This document shows positions 9,780 to 27,626 of a stretch of DNA of 64,000 nucleotides, in pieces. This DNA comes from Ideonella sp. (GTDB lineage: Bacteria; Pseudomonadota; Gammaproteobacteria; Burkholderiales; Burkholderiaceae_C). The stretch's first letter is position 1, and each line of letters begins with the position of its first letter. The notes beneath the pieces were generated by a model. It ran no database searches and was not told the origin of the DNA. It saw nothing but the letters and a program-made list of their open reading frames with translations. The position numbers and the translations under genes were made by a program. The stretch is taken from contig JABTUY010000003.1 of assembly GCA_015075165.1 (NCBI GenBank), forward strand, positions 496,001 through 560,000, given 5' to 3'.

Positions 9780-10316
9780 TCAATCGTCGGCGTTGTCGTC
9801 GAGCCCCGGAAACAACACGTTGGTGAAGCCGAGCTTGGTCAGGTCGGTCATGCGCGTGGGGTACAGGCGGCCGATCAGGTGGTCGCACTCATGCTGCACC
9901 ACGCGTGCGTGGAAGCCCTCGGCCTCGCGCTCGATCGGCCGGCCGTCGGGGTCGAAGCCGGCGTAGCGGATGTGCGCGTGGCGCGGCACCACGCCGCGCA
10001 GCCCGGGTACCGACAGGCAGCCTTCCCAGCCCTCTTCCATCGCGCTGGACAGCGGCGTGATCGTCGGGTTGATCAGCACGGTCGCAGGCACCGGCGGCGC
10101 ATCGGGGTAGCGCTCGGTGTGGTCGACGCCGAAGATCACCAGCTGCAGATCCTCGCCGACCTGCGGCGCCGCCAGGCCGGCACCGCGCGCAGCGGTCATC
10201 GTCTCGAACAGGTCGTCGATCAGCGCACGCAACGCCGGCGTGCCGAACTCGCGCACCGGCTGCGCGATGCGCAGCAGGCGCGGGTCGCCCATCTTGAGGA
10301 TTTCTCTTACCGCCAT
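9780..10316 (-). CDS. def: Peptide deformylase
   Basis: A 178-residue peptide deformylase that removes the formyl group from nascent N-terminal methionine. All three metal/catalytic motifs are present: GAGLAAPQ (motif 1), EGCLSVPG (motif 2, metal-binding Cys) and [10 protein letters not shown] (motif 3, two metal-binding His and the catalytic Glu). It lacks the fmt partner next door, so it is probably a stand-alone second deformylase; in Burkholderiales the fmt-linked copy is usually elsewhere. ATG at 10316 gives [15 protein letters not shown], a standard start. Confidence 0.96.
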   Translation of the reverse strand: MAVREILKMGDPRLLRIAQPVREFGTPALRALIDDLFETMTAARGAGLAAPQVGEDLQLVIFGVDHTERYPDAPPVPATVLINPTITPLSSAMEEGWEGCLSVPGLRGVVPRHAHIRYAGFDPDGRPIEREAEGFHARVVQHECDHLIGRLYPTRMTDLTKLGFTNVLFPGLDDNADD

Positions 10317-10402
10317 CGGCCGTCAGCTCCGGTGGATGAATTGATCGCCCGGCAGCGTGACGGAGCCGCGCACGCCGTCGCCCAGCAGCCGCGCGCCTGT
10401 CC

Positions 10403-10693
10403 TCACGCGAGACCCTCGACCGCGACCAGCCGGGCCGAACTGCAAGCGTCCCGGATCGGCTTGAGACCGCGATAGACCGGCCCGTTGTAGAAGCCCTCGA
10501 AGGCCTCGACCGAAGGAAACTCGAAGAGCACGATGCGGCGCGGCAGCCAGTCGCCCTCGTAGACCTTGTGAGGTCCCCCACGAGCAAGATACTTGCCGCC
10601 CGCTGCCACGACGGCAGGCTTGACGCCTTTCATGAACCCCTGGTACTGGTTCATGTCCCTGATCTCGACATCGAAGATGACGTAGGCGGCCAT
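10403..10693 (-). CDS. DUF1330 family protein
   Basis: A 96-residue small protein with the ferredoxin-like dimeric alpha/beta-barrel pattern of DUF1330: MAAYVIFDVEIRDMNQY, GGKYLARGG, RIVLFEFPSVEAFEGFYNGPVYRGLKPIRDACSS. No enzymatic function is established for the family. The ATG at 10693 is preceded at a suitable distance by a GAGGGAAG ribosome-binding site, which decides the start; the longer open frame upstream is not needed. It lies between ligA (upstream, same direction) and def (downstream), so it may be carried on the ligA transcript. Confidence 0.88.
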   Translation of the reverse strand: MAAYVIFDVEIRDMNQYQGFMKGVKPAVVAAGGKYLARGGPHKVYEGDWLPRRIVLFEFPSVEAFEGFYNGPVYRGLKPIRDACSSARLVAVEGLA

Positions 10694-10775
10694 TGCACTT
10701 CCCTCGCGCTGCGCTCGTGCGATTCTGGGTGGATCGTCAGGTCTTGTCGATGGCCGGCTTTGGGCGCTCACGTCA

Positions 10776-15420
<4,645 letters not shown>

Positions 15421-15433
15421 CGTGCAGCGGCGA

Positions 15434-18400
15434 TCACGCGGCTTCGGCCAGGCTCACCGCCTCGTCCATGTCGACCGCGACGATGCGCGACACGCCCTGC
15501 TCCTGCATCGTTACGCCGATCAGCTGCTCGGCCATCTCCATCGCGATCTTGTTGTGCGAGATGTAGAGAAACTGCGTCTGCTCGCTCATCTGGCTCACCA
15601 GCTTGCAGTAGCGCTCGGTGTTGGCGTCGTCCAGCGGCGCGTCCACCTCGTCGAGCAGGCAGAACGGCGCCGGGTTGAGCTGGAAGATCGCGAACACCAG
15701 TGCGATCGCGGTCAGCGCCTTCTCGCCGCCCGACAGCAGATGGATGGTCGAGTTCTTCTTGCCCGGCGGCTGCGCCATCACCTGCACGCCGGCGTCGAGG
15801 ATCTCGTCGCCGGTCATCACGAGCCGCGCGGTGCCGCCGCCGAACAGCGTCGGGAACATGCGGCCGAAGTGCGCGTTGACCTGGTCGAAGGTCTGCTGCA
15901 GCAGGCCGCGCGTTTCGAGGTCGATCTTGTGGATCGCGTCTTCCAGCGTGCGGATCGCCTCCTGCAGGTCGGCGTTCTGCGCATCGAGGAACTGCTTGCG
16001 CTCGCGCGCTGTACCGAGCTCTTCGAGCGCCGCCAGGTTCACCGCGCCGAGCGCGGCGATCTCGCGGCCGAGCGCGTCGATCTGCGTCTGCAGGCCCGAA
16101 AGCTTGACGCCGCCCTCGGCGATGGCCGCGCCCAGGCGCTCGAGGTCGACCTGCGCTGCCTGCAGCTGCTCGAGGTACTGCGCGCCGCCGAGCTGCGCGG
16201 CCTGCTCTTCGAGCTGCAGCTTGGTGATCTTCTCGCGCATCGGCTCCAGGCCGTGCTCGAGCGTCAGCCGCTGCTCGTCGTGCGCCTTCAGCTTGGCGCT
16301 GAGGTCGTCGTACTCGCTGCGGCGCGCGGCCAGCAGCCGCTCGCGGTCGAGCTTGAGCGCCAGCGCGCTGTGCAGGCCGGCCTGCGCGGCGCTGTCGTCG
16401 AGCGCGCCCAGCTCGAGCGTGAGCTGTTCGCCGGCGCGCTGGTTGTTGGCCACCTGCTCGGCCGCGGTTTCGAGCGCGCGCTGCAGCTCGGCGCGCCGCG
16501 CCACCAGCGAGCGCGCCGCGAACTGCGCCTCTTGCGCCTGGCGTTCGAGCGCGCGCAGCGCCTCGCGCGCTGTCGCCAGTTCGCGCTCGGCCGCGCGCGT
16601 GGCCTCGTCGAGGTCGGCATGGCGCTGCTGCGCATCCGCCAGTTGCTGGTCGAGCCGCTCGAACGTCGATTCGCTGCCGCCGGCGCGCTCACCGAGCGCG
16701 GCGAGCTGGGCATCGATCTCGCCCAGCTCGGCATCGAGCTGGGCGCGCCGCGTGGCGGTGGCCTCGGCCTGCTGCGCCAGGCGCAGCAGTTCCACCTGCG
16801 CCTGGTGCGCGCTGGCCTGCGACTCCATCGCCTCGCGCCGCAGCGTCACCAACCGCGCGCTGGCCTCGGTGTAGCCGGCTTCGAGCCGCACCAGCGCGGA
16901 CTTGGCTTCCTCGGCGATCAGCGCCTGCGCGCGCAGCTGGCGCTCGAGGTTTTCGATCTCCTGCGCGCGCGCCAGCAGGCCGTCGTGCTCGGAGTCGGGG
17001 GCGTGGAACGCCACCGCGTGCGCGCTGACCGCGTGGCCTTCGCGCGTCATGATCACTTCGCCGTGCGTCAGCTTGCCGCGCTGCGCCAGCGCATCGTCGA
17101 GGCTCGGCGCGGTGTAGACGCCTTCGAGCCAGTCGCCGAGCAGCGCCTGCAGGCCGGCATCACCCAGGCGCAACAGCTCGGCCAGCCGCGGCAGCGTGCG
17201 GTGCGTGTCGGGTGCCGCGGCCTGCGGCACGGTGTAGAACGCCAGCCGTGCGGGCGGCGGATCGGCCGCGAACGCACGCAGGTTGTCGATGCGGCCCACC
17301 TGCCGCGCATTCAGCCGCTCGCGCAGCGCCGATTCGAGCGCGGTCTCCCAGCCCGGCTCGATGTGCACCTGCGTCCACAGGCCCGGCAGCCGGTCGAGGC
17401 CGTGCTTGGTCAGCCACGGCTTGAGCTTGCCTTCGGTCTGCAGCTTCTCCTGCAGCGCGCGCAGCGCGGCCAGCCGCGCCGCCAGGTCGGCCTGCTTCGC
17501 GCCTTGCTGGTTCGACTCGTCGTTCTGCGCGCGGCGGCGCTGGTCGAGCGCGGGCAACTGCTCTTGCAACTCGTGCAAGCGCGCTTCGGCGTCGCGCTGG
17601 CGCGCCTCGAGCTGCGGCACCTGCTGCTGCAGCGCGCCCAGCCGCTGCGCATCGGGCGGCGACAGCTCGGCCGCTTCGGCGGCCAGCCGCTCGCGCCGCG
17701 TGCGCAGCGCGCGCATCTGCTCCTGCAGGTTGCGCGTGTCGGCGGCGAGCAGCTGGATCTGCTGCTGCACCTCGTTCGCGGCCTGGCGCTGCGCATTCGC
17801 GCGCTCGGCGGCGGCGCGCACGGCGTCTTCGAGTGCCGGCAGCGTCGCGCTGTGCGCGCTGGCGCGCCCGGCCTCGTCGAGCGCCGCGCGCTCGGCCTCG
17901 ACGATCGCATCGGCCAGCCGCGCCAGCTCGGCCTCGTCGGCGCTGCGCCGCTCGGCCCACTGCGTGTTCTGCGCCTGCAGCTCGGCCAGGCGCTGGTTGA
18001 CGCGCTCGCGGCCTTCGACGACGTAGCGGATGCGCTCCTCGAGCCGGCTCACCTCGAGCGCGGCCTCCGACAGCGCACCCTGCGCGGCGTGCAGGGTGTC
18101 GCCGCCGGCGTAGTGCGCCTGGCGCACGGTTTCGAGCTCGGCCTCGACGTGGCGCAGCTCGGCCAGCTTGGCCTGCAGCGCGTTGTGCGCTTCTTCGACC
18201 GCGCGCTTGGCGCGCTCTTCTTCCTTGGCCGCGTCGCGGTGCTTCAGAAACCACAGCTGGTGCTGCTTCAGCGCCTGCTCGTCGACCAGTCGCCGGTAGG
18301 TGAGCGCCACCTCGGCCTGCGACTCGAGCTTCTCGAGGTTGGCGTTGAGCTCGCGCAGGATGTCTTCGACCCGGGTCAGGTTCTCGCGCGTGTCCTTGAG

Positions 18401-18949
18401 CCGGTTCTCGGTCTCGCGGCGCCGCTCCTTGTACTTGCTGACACCGGCAGCCTCCTCGAGGAACAGGCGCAGCTCCTCGGGCTTGCTCTCGATGATGCGG
18501 CTGATCGTGCCCTGGCCGATGATCGCATAGGCGCGCGGGCCGAGGCCGGTGCCGAGGAACACGTCCTGCACGTCGCGGCGGCGCACCGGCTGGTTGTTGA
18601 TGTAGTAGCTCGACGTGCCGTCGCGTGTCAGCACGCGCTTGACCGCGATCTCGGCGAACGCGTTCCACTGGCCGCCGGCGCGCGCGTCCTCGTTGCTGAA
18701 CACCAGCTCGACGCTGGCGCGGCCGGCCGGCTTGCGCTGGCCCGAGCCGTTGAAGATCACGTCCTGCATCGACTCGCCGCGCAGCTCGCTGGCCTTGCTC
18801 TCGCCGAGCACCCAGCGCACGGCGTCGATCACGTTGCTCTTGCCGCAGCCGTTGGGGCCGACCACGCCGACGCGCTGGCCGGGCAACTGGAACGTGGTGG
18901 GTTCGGCGAAAGACTTGAAGCCCGAGAGCTTGATCTGGTTCAGGCGCAT
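15434..18949 (-). CDS. smc: Chromosome segregation ATPase SMC
   Basis: A 1171-residue SMC protein. The N-terminal ATPase half has [20 protein letters not shown] and Walker [10 protein letters not shown]; two long coiled coils rich in Glu, Ala, Arg and Leu flank a hinge around residues 500-640 ([20 protein letters not shown]); the C-terminal half has signature [14 protein letters not shown] and Walker [19 protein letters not shown] with ScpA/ScpB compacts and segregates the chromosome. The start is ATG 18949; the open frame extends upstream but only into the queF region. It is the first gene of smc-zipA and diverges from queF across a 156-base promoter region (18950-19105). Confidence 0.97.
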   Translation of the reverse strand: MRLNQIKLSGFKSFAEPTTFQLPGQRVGVVGPNGCGKSNVIDAVRWVLGESKASELRGESMQDVIFNGSGQRKPAGRASVELVFSNEDARAGGQWNAFAEIAVKRVLTRDGTSSYYINNQPVRRRDVQDVFLGTGLGPRAYAIIGQGTISRIIESKPEELRLFLEEAAGVSKYKERRRETENRLKDTRENLTRVEDILRELNANLEKLESQAEVALTYRRLVDEQALKQHQLWFLKHRDAAKEEERAKRAVEEAHNALQAKLAELRHVEAELETVRQAHYAGGDTLHAAQGALSEAALEVSRLEERIRYVVEGRERVNQRLAELQAQNTQWAERRSADEAELARLADAIVEAERAALDEAGRASAHSATLPALEDAVRAAAERANAQRQAANEVQQQIQLLAADTRNLQEQMRALRTRRERLAAEAAELSPPDAQRLGALQQQVPQLEARQRDAEARLHELQEQLPALDQRRRAQNDESNQQGAKQADLAARLAALRALQEKLQTEGKLKPWLTKHGLDRLPGLWTQVHIEPGWETALESALRERLNARQVGRIDNLRAFAADPPPARLAFYTVPQAAAPDTHRTLPRLAELLRLGDAGLQALLGDWLEGVYTAPSLDDALAQRGKLTHGEVIMTREGHAVSAHAVAFHAPDSEHDGLLARAQEIENLERQLRAQALIAEEAKSALVRLEAGYTEASARLVTLRREAMESQASAHQAQVELLRLAQQAEATATRRAQLDAELGEIDAQLAALGERAGGSESTFERLDQQLADAQQRHADLDEATRAAERELATAREALRALERQAQEAQFAARSLVARRAELQRALETAAEQVANNQRAGEQLTLELGALDDSAAQAGLHSALALKLDRERLLAARRSEYDDLSAKLKAHDEQRLTLEHGLEPMREKITKLQLEEQAAQLGGAQYLEQLQAAQVDLERLGAAIAEGGVKLSGLQTQIDALGREIAALGAVNLAALEELGTARERKQFLDAQNADLQEAIRTLEDAIHKIDLETRGLLQQTFDQVNAHFGRMFPTLFGGGTARLVMTGDEILDAGVQVMAQPPGKKNSTIHLLSGGEKALTAIALVFAIFQLNPAPFCLLDEVDAPLDDANTERYCKLVSQMSEQTQFLYISHNKIAMEMAEQLIGVTMQEQGVSRIVAVDMDEAVSLAEAA

Positions 18950-19105
18950 GAAAGCAATCGTGTCGGGCCGCCCCGGATGCGAAAACGGCAGCCCGTTCGG
19001 TGCCGCCGTTGTCGAGTGAATGGTGTGTGCCTGCCGCCTCGCGCACGAGGGTGCCGAGGGCGCGCGGATGATACCATCGCGCCCCCCGTCGAAACCCCCA
19101 GCGCC

Positions 19106-19564
19106 ATGGCCGCAACCCGCAGCCGCACGCGTGCTCCGCGCGAGCGCGCCAAGCCGGCCACCCCACCGAGCGCACCGAGCAAGGACCTGCAGGTGTTCGC
19201 CAACCCGGCGCCGCAGCGCGACTACTTGATCCGCTTCGACGTGCCCGAGTTCACCTGCCTGTGCCCGCTGACCGGCCAGCCCGACTTCGCGCACTTCACG
19301 ATCGAGATCGTGCCCGACCGGCTGTGCGTGGAGCTGAAGAGCCTGAAGCTGTACTTCTGGAGCTACCGCAACGAGGGCGCCTTCCACGAGAAGGTCACGA
19401 ACGCGATCGTCGACGACATCGTGCGCGCGATCGCGCCACGCTTCTTGAGGCTGAGCGCCGACTGGTTCGTGCGCGGCGGCATCCGCACCCACGTCACTGC
19501 CGAGCATCGTCAGAAGGGCTGGAGGCCCGCCGCGCCGGTCGAGCTGCCGCCGGCCGCGCCATGA
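19106..19564 (+). CDS. queF: NADPH-dependent 7-cyano-7-deazaguanine (preQ0) reductase
   Basis: A 152-residue unimodular QueF. It reduces preQ0 to preQ1 in queuosine synthesis. The catalytic cysteine is in CPLTGQPDF (about residue 53) with the catalytic aspartate at about 60, and the NADPH-binding motif is [20 protein letters not shown]. The first 25 residues are a basic Pro/Ala-rich extension of unclear value, so a slightly later start is possible, but ATG 19106 is the only good candidate. Its stop overlaps the ATG of the SET-domain gene (ATGA), so the two are coupled. Confidence 0.95.
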   Translation: MAATRSRTRAPRERAKPATPPSAPSKDLQVFANPAPQRDYLIRFDVPEFTCLCPLTGQPDFAHFTIEIVPDRLCVELKSLKLYFWSYRNEGAFHEKVTNAIVDDIVRAIAPRFLRLSADWFVRGGIRTHVTAEHRQKGWRPAAPVELPPAAP

Positions 19565-19983
19565 ACGTCGAGCGCCCGGCGTACCAGAAGTTCGCGGTCG
19601 ACGTGGGCCCCAGCCCGATCGACGGCCACGGTACCTTCGCGGCCGAGGCGATTCCGCCGCGCCGCAAGATCGGCGAGATCCGCGGCGAGAGCATCTCGGT
19701 GGACGAGGCGCGCATCCGCGCCACGCGCACCGAGCGCATCATGATTGTCGAGGTGTCGCAGCGGCGCGCCATCGACTTCAGCCGCTCGGCCGACCCGATG
19801 CGTTTCACCAACCACAGTTGCCGCCCGAACGCGCGGCTGTGCATCCGCAATGGCCGCGTCGAGTTCTACGCGCTGCGCACGATCGGCCGCGGCGAGGAGA
19901 TCACGGTCGACTACGGCGACACGCACCACGAGGGACGGCTGCGCTGCCGCTGTGGTGCGCCGGGCTGCCGCGGCGCGCTGTAG
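19561..19983 (+). CDS. SET domain protein-lysine methyltransferase-like protein
   Basis: A 140-residue single-domain SET protein. The conserved SAM-binding and pseudoknot motifs are visible as NHSCRPNA and GEEITVDYG; the N-terminal [10 protein letters not shown] stretch and a C-terminal cysteine cluster ([10 protein letters not shown]) resembling a post-SET zinc site complete the fold. SET proteins methylate lysine side chains using S-adenosylmethionine; the bacterial target is unknown. It starts inside the queF stop codon (ATGA overlap), so it is translated with queF. Short bacterial SET proteins of this kind are widespread but little studied. Confidence 0.88.
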   Translation: MNVERPAYQKFAVDVGPSPIDGHGTFAAEAIPPRRKIGEIRGESISVDEARIRATRTERIMIVEVSQRRAIDFSRSADPMRFTNHSCRPNARLCIRNGRVEFYALRTIGRGEEITVDYGDTHHEGRLRCRCGAPGCRGAL

Positions 19984-20074
19984 ACGCGGTCGTCGTCGTG
20001 CGCGGCGCGCCGCGCGGGCGCGGCCGGGCCACGCAGCCGGCGTGCCGCAAGATGCTCCCGGATAATCCCGCCGC

Positions 20075-21289
20075 ATGAACCCGCTGCTCGGCCGCCTGCA
20101 CCCGTACCCGTTCGAACGCTGGCGCGAGCTCACGGCCGACATCGCCTATCGCGGCGTGCTGCGGCCGATCAGCCTCGGCATCGGCGAGCCGAAGCATCCG
20201 ACGCCGCCGCTGATCGAAGCCGCGATCACGCAGTCGCTGAAAGGCCTGTCGGTCTACCCCAGCACCGCCGGCGAGCCGCGGCTGCGCGAAGTCTGCGCGC
20301 GCTGGCTGCACACACGCTACGGCGTGACGATCGACCCCGCGACGCAACTGCTGCCGGTGAACGGCTCGCGCGAGGCGCTGTTCGCGCTGGCGCAGGTGGT
20401 GGTCGACGCGTCGCGCGACGGCGCCACCGTGGTCTGCCCCAACCCCTTCTATCAGATCTACGAGGGCGCCGCGCTGCTGGCCGGCGCGCGCACCGCGTTC
20501 GCCAACAGCGACCCGGCGCGCAACTTCGCGCCCGACTGGTCGCAGATCGATGCCGCCACCTGGGCGCGCACGCAGCTGCTGTACGTGTGCTCCCCGGGCA
20601 ACCCCACCGGCGCGGTGATGTCACTCGCCGAATGGCGCACGCTGTTCGAGCTGTCGGACCGCCACGGCTTCGTGATCGCCAGCGACGAGTGCTACTCGGA
20701 GATCCACTTCCGCGGCGAGCCGCCGCTGGGCGCGCTGCAGGCCGCACATGCGCTCGGCCGCAGCGACTTCCGCCGCCTGGTGGTGCTGACGTCGCTGTCC
20801 AAGCGCTCGAACGTGCCGGGCATGCGCTCGGGCTTTGCCGCCGGCGACGCGGCGATCATCGCGCCGTTCCTGCTTTACCGCACGTACCACGGCAGCGCGA
20901 TGGGCCCGGTGGTGCAGGCCGCCAGCATCGCCGCCTGGGGCGACGAGTCGCACGTGGCGGCCAACCGCGCGCTGTACCGCGAGAAGTTCGAGCGCGTCAC
21001 GTCGCTGCTGGCGCGCGTGCTCGATGTGAGGCTGCCCGACGCCGGCTTCTACCTCTGGGCCGCGGTGCCGGGCGGCGACGACGTGGCCTTCGCGCGCGGC
21101 CTGCTCGCTCAATACAATGTGACCGTGCTGCCGGGCAGCCTGCTGGCGCGCGAGGCACACGGCAGCAACCCCGGGCGCGGCCGCATCCGCATGGCGCTGG
21201 TGGCCGACACCGCCGAGTGCGTCGAGGCCGCGCAGCGCATCGTGCAATACACCGAACGGCATCGCGCCGAACTGCGAGACCCCGCATGA
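20075..21289 (+). CDS. dapC: Succinyldiaminopimelate transaminase
   Basis: A 404-residue fold-type I PLP aminotransferase. The start [16 protein letters not shown] and [14 protein letters not shown] are characteristic of beta-proteobacterial DapC. The PLP-binding lysine is in [16 protein letters not shown], with the ring-contacting aspartate/tyrosine in [11 protein letters not shown]. It converts N-succinyl-2-amino-6-ketopimelate to N-succinyl-LL-diaminopimelate in the lysine/peptidoglycan pathway. The stop overlaps the dapD start (ATGA), and dapD and dapE lie in the same operon, which settles the substrate over a generic aspartate aminotransferase. Confidence 0.94.
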   Translation: MNPLLGRLHPYPFERWRELTADIAYRGVLRPISLGIGEPKHPTPPLIEAAITQSLKGLSVYPSTAGEPRLREVCARWLHTRYGVTIDPATQLLPVNGSREALFALAQVVVDASRDGATVVCPNPFYQIYEGAALLAGARTAFANSDPARNFAPDWSQIDAATWARTQLLYVCSPGNPTGAVMSLAEWRTLFELSDRHGFVIASDECYSEIHFRGEPPLGALQAAHALGRSDFRRLVVLTSLSKRSNVPGMRSGFAAGDAAIIAPFLLYRTYHGSAMGPVVQAASIAAWGDESHVAANRALYREKFERVTSLLARVLDVRLPDAGFYLWAAVPGGDDVAFARGLLAQYNVTVLPGSLLAREAHGSNPGRGRIRMALVADTAECVEAAQRIVQYTERHRAELRDPA

Positions 21290-22110
21290 GCCAAGACCAC
21301 CAATCGATCATCGACCTGGCCTGGGAAGGCCGCGCCGCGCTGAGCCCGACCAACGCCGACCCGAAGATCCGCGAAGCGGTGGAGCAGACCATCGCCGACC
21401 TCAACGCCGGCCGCATCCGCGTGGCCGAGCGCCGCGGCGTCGGCGAGTGGAGCGTGAACCAATGGGTCAAGAAGGCGGTGCTGCTCGGCTTCCGGCTGAA
21501 CGACAACCGCGCGATGCGCGCCGGCGACCTCGGCTTCTACGACAAGTTGGGTACGAAATTCGCCCACCTCGACGAGGCGCAGATGCGCGCCACCGGCGTG
21601 CGCGTGGTGCCGCCTGCGGTGGCCCGGCGCGGCAGCTTCATCGCGAAAAACGTGGTGCTGATGCCGAGCTACGTGAACATCGGCGCTTACGTCGACGAAG
21701 GCACGATGGTCGACACCTGGGCCACGGTGGGCAGTTGTGCACAGATCGGAAAGAACGTGCACCTGTCGGGCGGCGTCGGCATCGGTGGCGTGCTCGAGCC
21801 GCTGCAGGCCAACCCGACGATCATCGAGGACAACTGCTTCATCGGCGCACGCTCCGAGGTGGTGGAGGGCGTGATCGTCGAAGAGAACTCGGTCATCAGC
21901 ATGGGCGTGTTCATCGGCCAGAGCACCAAGATCTACGACCGCGCCACCGGCGAGGTGCACTACGGCCGCGTGCCGGCCGGTTCGGTGGTGGTCAGCGGCT
22001 CGCTGCCCGCGGCCGACGGCAGCCACAGCCTCTATTGCGCGGTGATCGTGAAGCGCGTCACTGCCGCAACCCGCGCCAAGACCAGCATCAACGAGTTGCT
22101 GCGCGCCTGA
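21286..22110 (+). CDS. dapD: Tetrahydrodipicolinate N-succinyltransferase
   Basis: A 274-residue DapD. The N-terminal helical part ([21 protein letters not shown]) is followed by a left-handed parallel beta-helix built from hexapeptide repeats ([25 protein letters not shown], the [24 protein letters not shown] stretch). The enzyme transfers succinyl from succinyl-CoA to tetrahydrodipicolinate, the second committed step of the succinylase branch of DAP/lysine synthesis. Length and motif order are standard. Coupled to dapC by ATGA and followed after 40 bases by pilU. Confidence 0.97.
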   Translation: MSQDHQSIIDLAWEGRAALSPTNADPKIREAVEQTIADLNAGRIRVAERRGVGEWSVNQWVKKAVLLGFRLNDNRAMRAGDLGFYDKLGTKFAHLDEAQMRATGVRVVPPAVARRGSFIAKNVVLMPSYVNIGAYVDEGTMVDTWATVGSCAQIGKNVHLSGGVGIGGVLEPLQANPTIIEDNCFIGARSEVVEGVIVEENSVISMGVFIGQSTKIYDRATGEVHYGRVPAGSVVVSGSLPAADGSHSLYCAVIVKRVTAATRAKTSINELLRA

Positions 22111-22121
22111 GGCGGCACACT

Positions 22122-22140
22122 ACCGGTTGGTGCAACCGGT
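22122..22140. promoter_or_regulatory. Short perfect hairpin immediately upstream of the pilU ribosome-binding site
   Basis: An 8-bp perfect inverted repeat (ACCGGTTG, loop GTG, CAACCGGT) fills most of the dapD-pilU gap and ends exactly where the GGAG ribosome-binding site of pilU begins. It could modulate transcription or translation between the two genes, or be a protein-binding site. No T-run follows, so it is not a classical terminator. Confidence 0.4.
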
Positions 22141-22150
22141 GGAGTCGCGC

Positions 22151-23338
22151 ATGAGCGGCAACATGGAAAAGGTGCTGCGGATGATGGCGGACAAGAAGGC
22201 GTCCGACGTCTTCCTGTCGGCCAACATGCCGATCCTCATCAAGATCAACGGCCAGATGCTGCAGCTGTCCGACCAGTCGCTCACGCCGAGCCAGCCGCGC
22301 CAGTTGCTCACCGAGCTGCTGACGCCGCAGCAGCTCGAGGAGCTCGACGACACCGGCGAGCTCAACATCGGCCTCGGCATGGACGGCCTGGGCACGTTCC
22401 GCCTGTCGGCGTTTCGCCAGCGCGGCTCGATGGCCGGCGTGATCCGCTACATCCCGAGCGAGATCCCCACGCTGCAGAGCCTGAACGTGCCGATGATGCT
22501 GTCGCAGCTGGTGCTCGAGAAGCGCGGCCTGATCCTGATGGTGGGCGCCACCGGCACCGGCAAGAGCACCACGCTGGCATCGATGCTGGAGCACCGCAAC
22601 CAGCAGATGGCCGGCCACATCCTGACGATCGAAGACCCGCTCGAGTTCGCCTTCACCAACAAGCGCTCGCTGGTCAACCAGCGCGAGGTCGGCCGCGACA
22701 CCGAGACGCTGCAGGTTGCGCTGAAGAACGCGCTGCGCCAGGCGCCCGACTGCATCCTGATCGGCGAGATCCGCGACCGCGAGACGATGACCTCGGCGAT
22801 CTCGTACGCGCTGTCGGGCCATCTGGTGCTCGCCACGCTGCACGCCAACAACAGCTACCACGCGATGGGCCGGATCCTGTCGTTCTACACGCCCGAGGCG
22901 CGCCCCGCGCTGCTGAGCGACCTCGCGTCGGGCCTGCGCGCGGTGGTGTCGCAGCGGCTGCTGCGCGCCAACGCCGGTGGCCGCATCCCGGCGGTCGAGG
23001 TGCTGCTGAACACCAAGCTGGTGTCCGAGCTGATCGAGAAGGGCGAGTTCACCGCCATCAAGGAGGCGATGGAAAAGTCGCTCGCCGAAGGCTCGCAGAC
23101 GTTCGAGGAAGACCTGGCACGGCTGATCGGCGAAGGCGTAATCAGCCGCGATGAAGGCCTGTCGCACGCCGATTCACCCACCAACCTGATGTGGCGGCTG
23201 CAGAACGACCAGACGCCGGTTGCCCGCGCGCCGCAGAAGAGCGAAGACCCCGACACCGCGTTCTTCACCGAGATCGCGCTCGACGTGGTGGCCGATGCAG
23301 GCCCGTCGACGCGCAGCGCGCCGCTGACCAGGCGGTAG
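22151..23338 (+). CDS. pilU: PilT/PilU-type twitching motility ATPase (PilU-like)
   Basis: A 395-residue secretion-superfamily ATPase. Walker A is GATGTGKST, the Asp box [12 protein letters not shown], Walker [14 protein letters not shown] and the His box [16 protein letters not shown]. The PilT hallmark AIRNLIRE is absent, replaced by [22 protein letters not shown], which together with the long C-terminus points to PilU, the accessory type IV pilus retraction ATPase. I chose ATG 22151, which has GGAG nine bases upstream, over the in-frame TTG at 22127, which lies in the hairpin. Finding it between dapD and dapE, rather than next to pilT, suggests operon sharing without shared function. Confidence 0.9.
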   Translation: MSGNMEKVLRMMADKKASDVFLSANMPILIKINGQMLQLSDQSLTPSQPRQLLTELLTPQQLEELDDTGELNIGLGMDGLGTFRLSAFRQRGSMAGVIRYIPSEIPTLQSLNVPMMLSQLVLEKRGLILMVGATGTGKSTTLASMLEHRNQQMAGHILTIEDPLEFAFTNKRSLVNQREVGRDTETLQVALKNALRQAPDCILIGEIRDRETMTSAISYALSGHLVLATLHANNSYHAMGRILSFYTPEARPALLSDLASGLRAVVSQRLLRANAGGRIPAVEVLLNTKLVSELIEKGEFTAIKEAMEKSLAEGSQTFEEDLARLIGEGVISRDEGLSHADSPTNLMWRLQNDQTPVARAPQKSEDPDTAFFTEIALDVVADAGPSTRSAPLTRR

Positions 23339-23341
23339 TAG

Positions 23342-23440
23342 TCCCACCCCCGAAGCGGCCTGGCGGCCGCTCCCCCCTCAAGGGGGCAACGCCAGCGGCC
23401 TGGCGAAGCCAGATCCGCGGCGTTCACTGGGGGATGCGAC
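23342..23440. repeat. Intergenic C/G-rich dyad element between pilU and dapE
   Basis: This stretch has nested short dyads (GGCCTGGCGGCC; CCCCTCAAGGGGG) and ends CACTGGGGGA. It resembles an interspersed element I associate with intergenic regions of comamonad/Rubrivivax-type genomes, with a C-run, an AAGGGGG and a GATCCGCGG block. It is followed by further small palindromes up to 23516. Only one copy is in the window, so repeat status rests on recollection and not on comparison here. The 178-base gap contains nothing else I can identify. Confidence 0.45.
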
Positions 23441-23516
23441 GCTGGAGCGTCGCAGCTCTCTGCAGGCTCGGCTTCGCCTTCGCCTTCGGCGCGGGTCGTG
23501 CGCGGATAATCCCCCG

Positions 23517-24662
23517 ATGAGTTCCACGCTGCACCTGCTCGAAGCGCTGATCGCGCGCGCTTCCGTCACGCCGGCCGATGCCGGCTGCCAGGGCTTGATC
23601 GCCGAGCGCCTGCAGCCGCTGGGCTTTGCGTGCGAGGCGATGCCGTTCGGCCCCGACGGTGCGCGCGTGAGCAACCTGTGGGCCGTGCACCGCGGCGCGC
23701 GGCCCGGGCCTACCGTGGCGCTGGCCGGTCACACCGACGTGGTACCCACCGGTCCGCTCGAGCAGTGGCGCAGCGACCCGTTCGTGCCGACGCACCGCGA
23801 CGGCCGGCTGTACGGCCGCGGCGCGGCCGACATGAAAACCTCGATCGCCGCCATGGTGGTCGCCGCCGACGAGTTCGTGCGCGCGCAGCCGGCGCACGCC
23901 GGCGCGGTCGCGCTTCTGATCACCAGCGACGAGGAAGGCCCGTCGGTCGACGGCACCGTTCGCGTGGTGCAGGCGCTGCAAGCACGCGGCGAGCGGCTCG
24001 ACTGCTGCGTCGTCGGCGAGCCGACGTCGGTGCAGCACCTCGGCGACATGATCAAGAACGGCCGCCGCGGTTCGCTCTCGGGCCGGCTCACGGTGCACGG
24101 CGTGCAGGGCCACGTGGCCTACCCGCAGCTCGCGCGCAACCCGATCCACCAGCTCGCACCCGCGCTGGCCGAGCTGGCCGCCACCGAGTGGGATCGCGGC
24201 AACGCACACTTTCCGCCCACCACGTTCCAGGTGTCGAACCTGCACGCCGGCACCGGTGCGCTGAACGTGATTCCGGGTCGCGTGGTGGTCGACTTCAACT
24301 TCCGCTTCAGCACCGAGTCGACGCCGCAATCGCTGATGGCGCGCGTGCAGGCCGTGCTCGAGCGCCACGGCCTCGAGCACGACCTGGCCTGGAACGCCAA
24401 CGGCGAGCCGTTTCTCACCACGCCCGGCACGCTCAGCAAAGCGCTGATCGGCGCGATCCGCGCCGAGACCGGCCGCGAGCCGGTGCTGTCGACCACCGGC
24501 GGCACCTCCGACGGCCGCTACATCGCCAAGATCTGCCCGCAGGTGGTGGAGTTCGGCCCGGTGAACGAAACGATCCACAAGATCGACGAGAACGTACTCG
24601 TCGCCGACATCGAGCCGCTGAAGAACATCTACCGCCGCACGCTGGAGACCCTACTGCGTTGA
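23517..24662 (+). CDS. dapE: Succinyl-diaminopimelate desuccinylase
   Basis: A 381-residue di-zinc M20 family hydrolase that removes succinate from N-succinyl-LL-DAP. Metal ligands and catalytic residues are in [37 protein letters not shown] (catalytic Glu) and the C-terminal [16 protein letters not shown] lid/dimerisation domain occupies about residues 180-295. Length and motifs are typical. Its stop overlaps the TTG start of prmB (TTGA). It completes the succinylase branch together with dapC and dapD. Confidence 0.96.
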   Translation: MSSTLHLLEALIARASVTPADAGCQGLIAERLQPLGFACEAMPFGPDGARVSNLWAVHRGARPGPTVALAGHTDVVPTGPLEQWRSDPFVPTHRDGRLYGRGAADMKTSIAAMVVAADEFVRAQPAHAGAVALLITSDEEGPSVDGTVRVVQALQARGERLDCCVVGEPTSVQHLGDMIKNGRRGSLSGRLTVHGVQGHVAYPQLARNPIHQLAPALAELAATEWDRGNAHFPPTTFQVSNLHAGTGALNVIPGRVVVDFNFRFSTESTPQSLMARVQAVLERHGLEHDLAWNANGEPFLTTPGTLSKALIGAIRAETGREPVLSTTGGTSDGRYIAKICPQVVEFGPVNETIHKIDENVLVADIEPLKNIYRRTLETLLR

Positions 24663-25557
24663 ACGTCATCGAGCTCATCGACGCCTGTGCCGCCCGCCTC
24701 GTCGAGGCGGGCGTTTCGTTTGGCCAGGGCACGACCAACGCGTTCGACGAAGCCGCGTGGCTGGTGCTGTGGCGGCTCGGCCTGCCGCTCGACGCACTCG
24801 ACGCGGTGGCCGAGCAGCCGGTCGATGCCACGCGGGCGGCTGCCGTCGACACGCTGATCGCGCAGCGCACGCAGTCGCGCCTGCCCGCCGCGTACCTCAC
24901 CGGCGAGGCGTGGCTGCAGGGCGTGCCGTTCACGGTGGATGCGCGCACGATCGTGCCGCGCTCGCTGATCGCCGAGGTGCTGGCCGACGGCACGATCGAC
25001 GCCTGGCTGCACGGCGCGCCGGCGCGCGTGCTCGACCTGTGCACCGGCAACGGCAGTCTCGCGGTGCTGGCGGCGCTGCGCTGGCCGGCGGCCGCGGTCG
25101 ACGCCGCCGATGTTTCGGCCGATGCCTTGCAGGTGGCGCAGCTCAACGTCGAGCGCCACGACCTCGGCGAACGCATCGCGCTGCACCGTGCCGACGGCTT
25201 CGGCGCACTGCACGACCGCTACGACCTGATCGTGTGCAACCCGCCGTACGTGAACGCGCAGTCGATGGCCGCGCTGCCGCCCGAGTTCCGCGCCGAGCCC
25301 GCGCTGGCGCTGGCCGGCGGCGACGACGGCATGGACTTCGTGCGCCGCCTGCTGCGCGAGGCCGCGGCGCACCTGCTGCCGCAGGGCGTGCTGGTGCTCG
25401 AGATCGGCCACGAGCGCGAGCACTTCGACGCCGCGTTCGCGCGCCTCGACGCCATCGGCCTGCCCACCAGTGCCGGTGACGACGCGGTGCTGCTGCTGAC
25501 GCGCGACGCGCTGCTGGCCCACGGCCCCGATGCCCCGCGCAACGCGGCAGAAGCAGC

Positions 25558-25561
<4 letters not shown>
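24659..25561 (+). CDS. prmB: Ribosomal protein L3 N5-glutamine methyltransferase
   Basis: A 300-residue PrmB/HemK-family SAM methyltransferase. The SAM-binding motif is [16 protein letters not shown] and the glutamine-contacting motif is NPPYVNAQ; the N-terminal helical recognition domain precedes them (residues 1-110), with the PrmB-type [16 protein letters not shown] stretch. It methylates a glutamine of ribosomal protein L3. The start is TTG 24659 ([14 protein letters not shown]), chosen because homology begins there and the codon overlaps the dapE stop; no ATG or GTG is nearby. The stop overlaps the ATG of the ABC-F gene (ATGA). Confidence 0.93.
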
Positions 25562-27598
<2,037 letters not shown>

Positions 27599-27626
27599 GC
27601 GCGGCGCGCGACCATGGCGGTGCCGG

